Shown here piece after piece: positions 28,898 to 38,231 of a stretch of 46,789 nt of DNA. The notes beneath the pieces were generated by a model. The model ran no database searches and was not told the origin of the DNA. It worked only from the letters and a program-made list of their open reading frames with translations. Numbering within the stretch: the stretch's first letter is position 1; the number at the start of each line of letters is the position of its first letter. The translations under genes and the position numbers were made by a program. The stretch comes from an uncultured Porphyromonadaceae bacterium (GTDB lineage Bacteria; Bacteroidota; Bacteroidia; Bacteroidales; Muribaculaceae). The stretch lies in assembly GCA_947174305.1 (NCBI GenBank), contig CAMWIH010000002.1:1-46789 (forward strand), in the 5' to 3' direction.

Positions 28898-31108
28898 TCA
28901 AAAAATTATCTTATTGGCCTTTCCACCGCAAACACGGATATAGACTCCTCCGCGTTTTGGTTCGGCCACACGAACACCCTGAAGAGTGTAATAAACCGGT
29001 GTCACATCGCCCTGTTCAATCTCGCTTATCAAACTCGGAGAGGCAGTCTTCAAGCCGATGGTCTTATTCTTCCAATGCACCTCTACCCTATATTTGCCGG
29101 GCATCACCTTATAAGCTTTCGCTTCTGAAGGAGCTGCGCTCTCCTCGAGTTTCACGGTGGCGCCGTCAGGAATCAATTCCTTATCGGCTGCCGGGGCGAA
29201 GCGGTTGCCCGAAACATTCAGGTCGTCCCATGTTTTGCCAAGGCTCTTGGCAAACGAGAAGTAGGCATAAGGATCGGAAGCCGCTTTTGCGGCGGGAGCC
29301 GGCGGGATGGGAGCGAAATCAACGGTAGCCACAAACATATTGCCATCCATCTCCATCTCAACACCTGTGTCGCAACCCCAGTCGTTACCGTTGGCGTGGC
29401 CGAGGATATAGAAGTGAGCCGGCATCGGGTCGGTGTCGATTGCGCCTCCGGTTCCGATAGAGAGGGTCATATTGGAGAAATCGGCAGTGATGGTATATGT
29501 GCCGGGAAGGATGAGCCACGATGTGGTGTTCCACGCATCACCACCCTCTTTGGCAAATTTCTTTATCTTAGCTGAGGAGTTGTCACCCACAACAACATCG
29601 GCCTCTATGCTTCCATATCGATCCGAACCATTGACAACCTCCCAGTTGGCGGCACGGGTTGTGATAAAATTGAAAAGGCAGTAAGTATTATTCTCGGAAG
29701 GTTTGAATGTTGCGGTGATGCTGAATTTGTCTCCATCCTTCTTCATTTCAGGAGCTGTGGCTGTATTCCAGTGCTCTCCACCTACATCTCCTATAAGATA
29801 GAGGTGAGCAGGAGTCTCAGGTTCCGGTTCAACGGGCGTTACTCCCGTCTTTGTCCATACACAATAACCGTTGCCGGCCGCCTTGATATCGGAATCGGAA
29901 TATCCTGAGGGTGAAACCATCGCGCCACCCACTTTAACAACTGCCTTACCTTTCGAGCCGGTCACCTCTGCCATATAGCAGTCGTTCGACGACTGAAGCA
30001 CCCTGACAGGAGATTCATTATGAATACCCACGGCATTGCGGATATTGATCAATTGCTGAATCTCTGCCTTGTAATCTTGATAATGAGGGAGGAAGACGCA
30101 AGGTGTTCCGGGACTCATGAGTATGAAGGCGTTGGCCGCCACCACATTCCCTGTGAACTTAGAGCCGTCGCGATATGTGTCGTGATTATCAACGAATGTA
30201 ACGGAATAACGCTGATACCAGTGGTGGATCATACCTGCTGGCTGATCGGTGGTGCCATTCTCTTTCCACACCAATTTTGTCATATCATTTGAAGAGAAGG
30301 CCTCGTTTAGGGCATATTTGCAGGGGAAGTCGAAAGCTGCCGAGGTCTTGCCGGTGGCTTCGATCCATCCTGCAACAGCATCATAGTTGGAATCCCAGTA
30401 TTCTCCTACTGAATATTCCACATCGGCGTAGGTGTTATAAATCTTGTTATACTGGCCGCCATATCCCTTCACCATGTCGTAACGCGCTCCGACATAGCCA
30501 TACTTCTCTTTGAGACATTTGAGATAGTTCTTGCAGTTGTTCTGCACATTGGCGTTGGTATGGTCGAGGTCGCGGCAACCGTCGAAGTTATCGCCGGTGT
30601 CGGGATTTCCGGTCGGTTTCGGCTGACCGGCCGCGTAAGCCATCTCATCATTGCTGCAGATTCCCTCCAGACCTATCTTCCAGGTCTGGCCGTTCCACTG
30701 CTCCACAGGGAAGTCATACCAGTTGGTCACACCGTTGCGGTGATTGATAACGACATCCTCTATGAAACCTGTACCTTTTGCCTTGTAGGTGGCAATCATG
30801 GAAAGAAGCTCCTCCTCTGTGCCGAAAGCGGAATTATGGTTGGTGAACCAATACTGTGGCATATAGCCCATATAGGAGCATTTACCGGAGTTTGGCACCC
30901 AGATTAGTTTGAAATACTGTGAAAGTTCGTCAGCCTGAGCTTCGAGATTGGTCCATTTGGAATCCTTATATGAATCCCAGTAGAAACCCTGAAGCATCAC
31001 ACCCTCATATTTGGAAGGCCAGCCCAAGGCATAGCCATCTGCAACAGTGCCGGCCATTGCGGCTCCGAAAAGTCCGAGAGCCATCGCCCTCGAGAGAAAT
31101 TTGTTCAT
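28898..31108 (-). CDS. Secreted GH13 alpha-amylase with C-terminal accessory modules and T9SS-like tail
   Basis: GARYDMVKG, VGEYWD and FVDNHDTYRDG catalytic regions; two HxYxIGxxxGxxW modules; C-term YTLQGVRVAEPKRGGVYIRVCGGKANKIIF. Confidence 0.9.
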   Translation of the reverse strand: MNKFLSRAMALGLFGAAMAGTVADGYALGWPSKYEGVMLQGFYWDSYKDSKWTNLEAQADELSQYFKLIWVPNSGKCSYMGYMPQYWFTNHNSAFGTEEELLSMIATYKAKGTGFIEDVVINHRNGVTNWYDFPVEQWNGQTWKIGLEGICSNDEMAYAAGQPKPTGNPDTGDNFDGCRDLDHTNANVQNNCKNYLKCLKEKYGYVGARYDMVKGYGGQYNKIYNTYADVEYSVGEYWDSNYDAVAGWIEATGKTSAAFDFPCKYALNEAFSSNDMTKLVWKENGTTDQPAGMIHHWYQRYSVTFVDNHDTYRDGSKFTGNVVAANAFILMSPGTPCVFLPHYQDYKAEIQQLINIRNAVGIHNESPVRVLQSSNDCYMAEVTGSKGKAVVKVGGAMVSPSGYSDSDIKAAGNGYCVWTKTGVTPVEPEPETPAHLYLIGDVGGEHWNTATAPEMKKDGDKFSITATFKPSENNTYCLFNFITTRAANWEVVNGSDRYGSIEADVVVGDNSSAKIKKFAKEGGDAWNTTSWLILPGTYTITADFSNMTLSIGTGGAIDTDPMPAHFYILGHANGNDWGCDTGVEMEMDGNMFVATVDFAPIPPAPAAKAASDPYAYFSFAKSLGKTWDDLNVSGNRFAPAADKELIPDGATVKLEESAAPSEAKAYKVMPGKYRVEVHWKNKTIGLKTASPSLISEIEQGDVTPVYYTLQGVRVAEPKRGGVYIRVCGGKANKIIF

Positions 31109-31243
31109 ATTGATCCTAAGGTTATTTAGTTATAAAGCCTAATTTTTAAAGCATACAAAATTAACAATTATCGCTTTAACTTCCAACCTGAAAGGGATAA
31201 AGTTATGGGAGACAGGAAAATTTTTTGACAAGAGAATGTTTTT

Positions 31244-31302
31244 GACAGGAGAACAGGGGTAACAGGAGGTCATTATTCTCCTGTTTCCCCTGTTCTCCTG
31301 TC
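31244..31302. repeat. 25-bp near-perfect inverted repeat (hairpin), T-tract on the + side
   Basis: gacaggagaacaggggtaacaggag - gtcattatt - ctcctgtttcccctgttctcctgtc, then tttttt; one mismatch. Confidence 0.85.
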
Positions 31303-31344
31303 TTTTTTCTAAATATTATTGTCCCCCCTGTCTTGTCTGCTTAC

Positions 31345-32169
31345 TCAAAAATACTTTATCTCTTCCGGCCGGAACACTATCTCTTTGGCTGTGACGGGCG
31401 CGGCAAGGAAATAGCCGAGGCAGAAATCGCCTTCGAACATCCGCGGTCCGTTGCTATTGCCCACACTCAGGGCCTCAAGATAATCGTGCATCGCCCGGCT
31501 CACAGGCACCACAGTGGCCTTTATCACATCTCCATCCTCGAGCTTATCCCCCTCATCTTCCTCATCAAGATCCATCCGGGTGGTCATCATCACCTCATTT
31601 ATGATGCCGTTAGCCGAAAGCATATCGTTTATCTCAGCCCATTTATAGGCCTCTCCGTTGCGATATACGCGCAACCAATAGCAATCCTCATTCGAAACAG
31701 GATCATCGGTAAAAGAGACCTGAAGCACGGCCACATAATCGTATGGCATCTTTATCCAGTTAAATTCCATTCCGGTGATATCTACCGCCGCACCCATGGT
31801 GCATTCGGATGTATAAACCACCTCTCCCCTTTTGACAGTAAGGCGATAGTTATGCCCTTCAATCCCCGGGACATCGGAAATGAACAGCCCCTCTGAATCA
31901 GGTGTCAGAGTGATCTCCTCACCTGTGGTGAGATCCGCAATCACCACCTCCGCATCAGTGAGATGTTCCAGATTCATCGGTTCATCCATCGGAGTGGTGA
32001 ACGTGAGCGAAACTTCTGCCCCATCCTGCGTAAGAGAACCTTCAATCACAAGAATCGGCTCTATATCGTGATATTTGAAGTCGAGTTCCTTTTCGCATCC
32101 CGCCAAAAGAACCCCGATGAATAAAAATGCTATCCTAAATAATCCTTGAAAAATTACCTTCATAATCAA
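31345..32169 (-). CDS. DUF4249 domain-containing lipoprotein
   Basis: Lipobox LLAGCEKELD; follows a TonB-dependent receptor, as is usual for this family. Confidence 0.8.
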   Translation of the reverse strand: MIMKVIFQGLFRIAFLFIGVLLAGCEKELDFKYHDIEPILVIEGSLTQDGAEVSLTFTTPMDEPMNLEHLTDAEVVIADLTTGEEITLTPDSEGLFISDVPGIEGHNYRLTVKRGEVVYTSECTMGAAVDITGMEFNWIKMPYDYVAVLQVSFTDDPVSNEDCYWLRVYRNGEAYKWAEINDMLSANGIINEVMMTTRMDLDEEDEGDKLEDGDVIKATVVPVSRAMHDYLEALSVGNSNGPRMFEGDFCLGYFLAAPVTAKEIVFRPEEIKYF

Positions 32170-32172
32170 ACT

Positions 32173-32244
32173 CGCCTATAATGCCTAAATTGCCTATCCC
32201 GCCTAAATCGCCTATAATGCCTACCCCGGCCCCGTCGCCTAAAA
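32173..32244. repeat. Degenerate 9-bp tandem array (8 units)
   Basis: cgcctataa|tgcctaaat|tgcctatcc|cgcctaaat|cgcctataa|tgcctaccc|cggccccgt|cgcctaaaa. Confidence 0.85.
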
Positions 32245-34299
32245 CCGCAAAGTATAACTCACCGAAGGGATCACTCCGAACATTGCCTGCAGCACAGCCC
32301 TCGAACCCGAAGGCTTAGTGGGGTCATCCTCGAAATAGACCACGTAGGGATTATAACGGCAATAGAGGTTATACACCCCGAAGCTCCATTCGTAGGTGAA
32401 TTTCTTTCCAACATGGATATATGTAGCCGAGAGGTCGAGACGATGAGTATCGGGCGTGCGGTAGCCATTCCGCTTGCTGTAATAATAGATGGTGGTTCCG
32501 CTCAGCTCATATTTATCGTCAGGAGCCGTGAGAGGGGTGCCCGAAGAGAAAATCCAGGAACCCGAAAGGCTCCAGCGGTCGTTGAACCGGTAAATTCCGA
32601 CAACCGACAGGTCGTGGCGACGGTCGTTGGTGGCGTCATACCATTGGCCGCCGTTTATGCCGGCAATCTTGGTCTGAGTCTTGGAAAGGCAATAGGAGAT
32701 CCACCCCGTGAGCTTACCAGTATTCTTTCGCACCATCACCTCCGCGCCATAGCTTCTCCCCTTTCCGCCCAGTATTATATCCTCGATATTGAGACGTGAG
32801 AACATACTCATCCCGTCGCGATAATCATACACATTATCTATATTCTTGTAATACCCCTCCAGCGACCAATCAAAGGCACCGTCGGGAGTCATCCCCACAT
32901 ATCCGGCCACATACTGCCAGGCCTTTTCAGGCCTTATTGCGGCAGAAGAGAGGGCGTAGCGGTCGAACGGAAAACTCGTGGCGCTCGAGCGGATGGAATG
33001 GAGGCTCTGGCTGGTGAGCGACACCCCGGCCTTTACATTATGGTTGTCGTTAATGCTCCATTTAAGGCTCACACGCGGTTCGGGAGTGATGTAGGTCTTT
33101 GAGGAATAATCGGGAGCGGATTCCTGAGCCGAATAGAATTTATGGAACCAACTGCCGGAAAGAGAGGTGAAAAGATTGAGCCTTACGCCTCCCGACAGGT
33201 AAAAATTACCGGCCAACAGCCCCTCATAGTTTATCCAGGCGGCATTCACCCAACCGCTCTTGAGATCGCGCACCCGGGTTCCGCTTATTGCGAAATCGGC
33301 CGACTGCACCCGGAGAAGCTCCGAACGGACTCCGAATTCAAGCGTGCGGTCATCGTCGATGGAATAGGCTATATTCTCATTTACAGATGCGTTGCGGATA
33401 TATTCCTTAAGCATCTGGTCGCTATCCATTATGCTCATCTCCATCTTTGTGGTGTAGGAGGTGTAGGCTCCTGTGGTGTTAAACCGCCACGCGTCACCAC
33501 GCCTTGCCAACCAGTTGGCCGATCCGGCTATGTTGCCCCAATACATCCCCATGATTCCGCCGATTGCCATATTGTCGTGACTGGCAATGAAGGAGAGATC
33601 AACATTGTCGTCCTGACGGGGCTTGTAGCGGAATTTTGCAGTGACATCATAGAAATTCATCACCACATGGCGATATTTCGGTATCATCTTCAGGAAAGCA
33701 TCCACGTATGATCTGCGGGCCGTGACGGCAAAAGAGAGTTTCTCTTTCACTATCGGGCCTCTCGCCATAAGTTTTGCGGCCAGGATGCCGATTGTTCCTG
33801 CCGCGTGGTAGCTATCCATATCGCCGGGCGTGAGGGCCGTCTCGAGCACTGAGGAGGAGGCTTCACCGAATGAGGCCGGGATTGGGCCTTTGTAAAGGGT
33901 GGCACGGCCGATTGCCTGGTCACTGAAGGTGGAGAAGATACCCATCACGTGGGTAGGGCTGTAAAGGGTCATGCCGTCAAGCTGTATGAGGTTCTGCCCC
34001 GAAGTGCCGCCGCGCACTTCAAAACCTCCCGCTCCGTCGCCTTCGCTATGCACGCCGGGGAGATAGGTGATCGATTTTATAATGTCGTTCTCTCCGAAAA
34101 GCACGGGCACCAAAGCCATCTTGGAAAGCTCCACATTCTCAACGCCCAAGCGTAGGGAGGATAGGCGCTGGCCGGCCGACTGACCAGTGACCACCAGTTC
34201 CTGCAACTCTTCTGTCTGCTCCTGCGCTTCCGCCACTCCCTCACACAACAGCAGTCCGGAAAGGACCAATCCGGAAATTACGATCTTTCTTATTACCAT
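32239..34299 (-). CDS. TonB-dependent receptor
   Basis: Plug domain (GGFEVRGGTSGQNLIQLDGM); outer-membrane barrel with terminal aromatic residue (SYTLRF). Confidence 0.9.
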   Translation of the reverse strand: MVIRKIVISGLVLSGLLLCEGVAEAQEQTEELQELVVTGQSAGQRLSSLRLGVENVELSKMALVPVLFGENDIIKSITYLPGVHSEGDGAGGFEVRGGTSGQNLIQLDGMTLYSPTHVMGIFSTFSDQAIGRATLYKGPIPASFGEASSSVLETALTPGDMDSYHAAGTIGILAAKLMARGPIVKEKLSFAVTARRSYVDAFLKMIPKYRHVVMNFYDVTAKFRYKPRQDDNVDLSFIASHDNMAIGGIMGMYWGNIAGSANWLARRGDAWRFNTTGAYTSYTTKMEMSIMDSDQMLKEYIRNASVNENIAYSIDDDRTLEFGVRSELLRVQSADFAISGTRVRDLKSGWVNAAWINYEGLLAGNFYLSGGVRLNLFTSLSGSWFHKFYSAQESAPDYSSKTYITPEPRVSLKWSINDNHNVKAGVSLTSQSLHSIRSSATSFPFDRYALSSAAIRPEKAWQYVAGYVGMTPDGAFDWSLEGYYKNIDNVYDYRDGMSMFSRLNIEDIILGGKGRSYGAEVMVRKNTGKLTGWISYCLSKTQTKIAGINGGQWYDATNDRRHDLSVVGIYRFNDRWSLSGSWIFSSGTPLTAPDDKYELSGTTIYYYSKRNGYRTPDTHRLDLSATYIHVGKKFTYEWSFGVYNLYCRYNPYVVYFEDDPTKPSGSRAVLQAMFGVIPSVSYTLRF

Positions 34300-34374
34300 T
34301 ACCTAATCGAAATCTTTTTCCAAAAGACTTTCCCCATTCTCCGGTCTAAATTTAAAATTTTCCATTCTAAATTA

Positions 34375-35664
34375 TCATTCCTCTACACCCATGCTCGCTT
34401 CAATCCATATCTTCTGATAGGCTTCGAGCAATGCGCCCAATTTGGGAGCCATATCGGCAAATCCGGCGAAATATTCAGCAGGGGTGTAGAGCGTATGATC
34501 GGGGAATTGGATCATCGGGGTGGCCGAATAGCCCCACATCGTGTCCCATTCCTTATATTCGGGCTGGAAAAGGAGGGTGGCCTGATCGGTCTTTGTTCCA
34601 TTATATCGCACCTGACTCTTTATGTTCTTGTTAAGGCGGTCGCAAGCTTCCTGACAAGCATTTTTCACCATATTCTTGTCGGTACTGCCCCAGCCGGCAA
34701 ATTCTCCGGCAATATCGAGAGGAAGTTTCTCGTAATAATCCATCTGGCCATAAACCTGGATCGCCCCCATAACATCCACTCCGCAATAACCCTTCTTTAC
34801 CATCTTCCCTATGAGGTTATCGAGAAGCAACGACTCGGTGTTCTTAAGCTCTTTCCATCGGACGGCATCGCAAAGGCCGGAGCCTTTGAGTGTGGCGTAT
34901 GCGGTTGACATCTTCTCGTTGCTTATGAAAAACTCCGAGCGTGATTCCACAATCTCATCCTTACCTTCTATTTCGGTCTGGGCGCGAAGGTTCATCATCC
35001 GGGCATCGACATCGGCAGAAATGGTGTGCTTTTTGGAATCGTAGGAGGAGGAAACAACACTGTTGGCAAGCTGAACACCATTGTCGGTGAGGTCAACCGT
35101 TACATTCACCCTATCTGTGCCCATTCCTTGCTGAGTCACTTTCATCACCGCAGGCTCTCCGACCCTGTTCTTGAACTGAAATTCTATATTATCAGACGAA
35201 GAGGTCTTAACCCAGGATTGGGTGGCGGCATCCGGCTGGTAAATTCCACATAGTTCTTTAAATATGGCACCGAATGAGAAATCGGTGGCACTCCGGGTCA
35301 GACTGCTGAGGTCTCCGCCAGTGGCCTCCAGGAGATGACGCAGATACTCTCCCGGTGCAGGAACGATTTCCCCTATTATTTCATAGAAATTTTCCGGCAG
35401 CTTATAAGAACCGTAAGTGGCATCATAATATGCGGCCAATTCGATAATCTCCTGCTGATCGGCCGGATTAAATTTCATAAGGAATTTTCCCGCGGTCTCC
35501 TCAATAAACGCACGGCTTTCTTCCGGGCTCAAAGCCTGCATCGTGCCGCTACCCTGCGGTCCCTCAGGATTATCAATATCGGTTCCCTTATCGCACGCCG
35601 TCAAAGCGAGCAGACACAATCCCATCCATTTAAGATTGGAAAATTTAAGATTGGAAAACTTCAT
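34375..35664 (-). CDS. Hypothetical lipoprotein (start trimmed to MKFSNLKFSNLK)
   Basis: Lipobox CLLALTACDKG. Residues before Met-53 of the called ORF largely translate an intergenic repeat array. Confidence 0.75.
   Translation of the reverse strand: MKFSNLKFSNLKWMGLCLLALTACDKGTDIDNPEGPQGSGTMQALSPEESRAFIEETAGKFLMKFNPADQQEIIELAAYYDATYGSYKLPENFYEIIGEIVPAPGEYLRHLLEATGGDLSSLTRSATDFSFGAIFKELCGIYQPDAATQSWVKTSSSDNIEFQFKNRVGEPAVMKVTQQGMGTDRVNVTVDLTDNGVQLANSVVSSSYDSKKHTISADVDARMMNLRAQTEIEGKDEIVESRSEFFISNEKMSTAYATLKGSGLCDAVRWKELKNTESLLLDNLIGKMVKKGYCGVDVMGAIQVYGQMDYYEKLPLDIAGEFAGWGSTDKNMVKNACQEACDRLNKNIKSQVRYNGTKTDQATLLFQPEYKEWDTMWGYSATPMIQFPDHTLYTPAEYFAGFADMAPKLGALLEAYQKIWIEASMGVEE
35629..35658. repeat. 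Perfect 15-bp tandem duplication in a signal-peptide region
   Basis: tttaagattggaaaa x2. Confidence 0.9.
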
Positions 35665-35688
35665 TCTCGTCAATAATTTTAATTTCTT

Positions 35689-35744
35689 ATAACCCCATAA
35701 CCTTATAACCCCGTAACCCCATAACCTTATAACCCCATAACTCA
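35689..35744. repeat. 8-bp tandem array (7 units)
   Basis: ataacccc|ataacctt|ataacccc|gtaacccc|ataacctt|ataacccc|ataactca. Confidence 0.9.
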
Positions 35745-35962
35745 ATAATAAGTTTCCTATAGGCAAAATTACTACATATTTTCCACTTGAGCAATTGGTT
35801 TTGGCCACAGAAACCATCATCCTAATGCATCCCCAAAAACAAAACTAATCCTAACTTTGAAACACCAAAACCATCCATCACTTTGCAACACCATTCTTCT
35901 GGAAGGGGTTTGTCGCAAGGTGAGTTCCCAATCCATCATTTTCTTAAAATTTTCCTTTTTTA

Positions 35963-36019
35963 TTTGCTTAACTAAAAAAATAGTTATAACTTTGGCAAGT
36001 CAACTACTTTTTTAGTTAA
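35963..36019 (+). promoter_or_regulatory. blaI-type promoter with overlapping operator dyad
   Basis: TTTG (35963-35966), 20-nt spacer, TAACTTTG (35987-35994). Inverted repeat ttaactaaaaaaatagtt (35968-35985) / aactacttttttagttaa (36002-36019), one mismatch. Confidence 0.8.
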
Positions 36020-36036
36020 ACAACTTGTGGCTTATT

Positions 36037-36450
36037 ATGAAAAGGAATGATAAAAAAGAGAAAGGCAACGAAGACAAGAACTGGACTCAAGAGGAGATTG
36101 CCATCACTGCCAAGGAGGAGGAGATCATGCGTCTTCTATGGGGGGGAGGAAAGATGAGCGTAAAAGAGATGCTCAACCGCATGCCGGAGCCCAAACCTCA
36201 CGTCAATACGGTCTCCACTTTCGTAAGGCAACTGGAGGCGAAAGGGTATGTCAGTCACGAGGAGGCAGGCATGGGATACAAGTATTTCGCTATCCTACCT
36301 AAAAAGAATTTCAGCCGTAAGACTTTGAGCGAGGTGGTGAAGAATTATTTCAACAACAATATGCTTAGCATGGTCTCGGCGCTTGTGGATGATGAAGAAC
36401 TTACCGTTGAACAACTCAAGGAACTTATCGAGATTATCGAGAAAAAATAA
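36037..36450 (+). CDS. BlaI/MecI/CopY family transcriptional regulator
   Basis: EEEIMRLLWGGGKMSVKEMLNRMP...HVNTVSTFVRQLEAKGYV. Confidence 0.92.
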   Translation: MKRNDKKEKGNEDKNWTQEEIAITAKEEEIMRLLWGGGKMSVKEMLNRMPEPKPHVNTVSTFVRQLEAKGYVSHEEAGMGYKYFAILPKKNFSRKTLSEVVKNYFNNNMLSMVSALVDDEELTVEQLKELIEIIEKK

Positions 36451-36496
36451 TTTTTCAAAAATTTGAGTATTACCGGGAATAAACAGTTATTGCATT

Positions 36497-38155
36497 ATGG
36501 GATCTTTCACGGCATATATGATTGAGGCAAGCCTTTTTCTCAGTCTCCTTTTTGTGGCCTACAAACTATCTTTAGGAAGGCTCAAATGTTTCTCGCTCAT
36601 GAGAGGCGTGCTCCTGCTCATATATCCCCTCTGCCTGATTGTGCCTGCCCTAATCAAGCTCTCAATCAAAGAGCCATCCGTGGCTACGGTTCCGGGGTTT
36701 TCAGGCCTCACCACCATTAGTCACATTGAAACTGCTGTGCCCACCAATCGCTTCACTGCCGGTGAAATCATTGTGATGATTACAATCGGAGGAATGATAG
36801 TCACCGGCTTAATAACAGCCGTCGGTCTTATTCGTCTGATACGGTTATGCAGAAGCGCCCGTAAGAGTGAAATCGATGGTTACCGCGTCTATCTGCTTTC
36901 CGATACAATGATCTCCCCTTTCAGTTTCGTCACAAGGATTTACGTTAACAGCCGGGATGTAGAAGAGAGCAATAGTATGCTTCTGACCCATGAAATGGCC
37001 CATATCCGTATGATGCATTGGGCGGATCTCGCTTTGTCGCGGTCGATGTGCATACTGCAGTGGTGGAATCCTTTCGCGTGGCTGATGGATAAGGAGCTTC
37101 ACGCCATCCACGAGTTTCAAGCCGACCAAGCCGTTGTGGGTGAAGGCTATGACATGAAGGAATATCAATATTTTTTAATAAGAAAGGCTACCGGCACGCG
37201 TTTGCAGACCCTTGCCGACAGCCTTAATCACAGCAAACTTAAAACACGTTTAACTATGATGAAAAAAGAAAATTCAAGTGTGAAAAGCCGTATGGCGGGA
37301 ATGATGATGATTCCGGCTGTGGCAATCGGTGTAGCTTTGCTTTCGCTGCCGGCAGTGGCGCGACTGACAGGCGAAATCAGAAATGTGGCAATCACTTTCC
37401 CTCACCATTCCGAATCTGAGGGCAAAGTTAATGAAAAGATTCCTAACGTGGAAATCGGCAAGGGGATATCTTCCGGGCATACCCTCCATTCCTCACCCGG
37501 AATCATGCAGGAACAGGTAATGGCCCAGAATGAATCGTCCAATGATGGAGACAAGACCAATAAGGGCGACGAAGAGTTGATGACCGGAAGTGACGGGAGC
37601 CACTCGGGAAAAACAGCAGGGAATGAAACGGTTGAGGGGAAACCTCGCTATGAGATTGACGGTGTGGTGGTTGCCGAGGATTATGACATTAACAGCGTCA
37701 ATCCTTCATCAATAAAGTCGATGACGATAGTGAAGAACAATCCCGCTTTCCCGAATGGGCTTATTAAAATCGAATTGCAAAAGAATGACGAAGCTATTAA
37801 AAGTGAGAGCAAGCCGAACACGGAGAGTAACCGTAAAGCCGACGATGCACTCCTGGTTTCGGTGAACCACATCGATAATGTAAACGGTACTCATCTTGTG
37901 TTTCATTTCCTGACCGACGAGGAGATTCACCTGAAAGATATTGTGTGGACCATCGACGGCAAGGATTATAAGCCTGAGAGTGTGAGCAGTAGTTTTTCCA
38001 AGAGTGGCAACCACGGCTATCAGACCGTCAAGATAGACTTGCCCACCACCATCAAGAAATTCAGATATGGGAAAGACAAAGTCTCCTTCACTCGCGACAA
38101 CGGTGAGCGTGAAAGCTTCATAATCTCCACCGATATGTTGACTTCTCCGAATTAA
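36497..38155 (+). CDS. M56 family (BlaR1-like) membrane metallopeptidase
   Basis: N-terminal TM helices, LLTHEMAHIRMMHWADL zinc motif, paired with the BlaI-type gene. Confidence 0.88.
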   Translation: MGSFTAYMIEASLFLSLLFVAYKLSLGRLKCFSLMRGVLLLIYPLCLIVPALIKLSIKEPSVATVPGFSGLTTISHIETAVPTNRFTAGEIIVMITIGGMIVTGLITAVGLIRLIRLCRSARKSEIDGYRVYLLSDTMISPFSFVTRIYVNSRDVEESNSMLLTHEMAHIRMMHWADLALSRSMCILQWWNPFAWLMDKELHAIHEFQADQAVVGEGYDMKEYQYFLIRKATGTRLQTLADSLNHSKLKTRLTMMKKENSSVKSRMAGMMMIPAVAIGVALLSLPAVARLTGEIRNVAITFPHHSESEGKVNEKIPNVEIGKGISSGHTLHSSPGIMQEQVMAQNESSNDGDKTNKGDEELMTGSDGSHSGKTAGNETVEGKPRYEIDGVVVAEDYDINSVNPSSIKSMTIVKNNPAFPNGLIKIELQKNDEAIKSESKPNTESNRKADDALLVSVNHIDNVNGTHLVFHFLTDEEIHLKDIVWTIDGKDYKPESVSSSFSKSGNHGYQTVKIDLPTTIKKFRYGKDKVSFTRDNGERESFIISTDMLTSPN

Positions 38156-38166
38156 ACTCCCAAACA

Positions 38167-38198
38167 TTTTGCCGTTCCTGCCATATTTTGTATATTTG
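38167..38198 (+). promoter_or_regulatory. Promoter of the esterase gene
   Basis: TTTTG (38167-38171), 19-nt spacer, TATATTTG (38191-38198). Confidence 0.65.
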
Positions 38199-38231
38199 CA
38201 ATAATACCAAGCACTTATAATTTACACTGAT

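Noticed and set aside
31333-31896. 187-aa plus-strand ORF opposite the DUF4249 gene
   Set aside because: Shadow of a well-supported lipoprotein gene.
33142-33711. 189-aa plus-strand ORF inside the TonB receptor gene
   Set aside because: Antisense to a clear receptor ORF.
35665-35820. N-terminal 52 residues of the 34375-35820 ORF
   Set aside because: They mostly translate the intergenic 8-bp array and upstream spacer; a normal lipoprotein signal begins at 35664.
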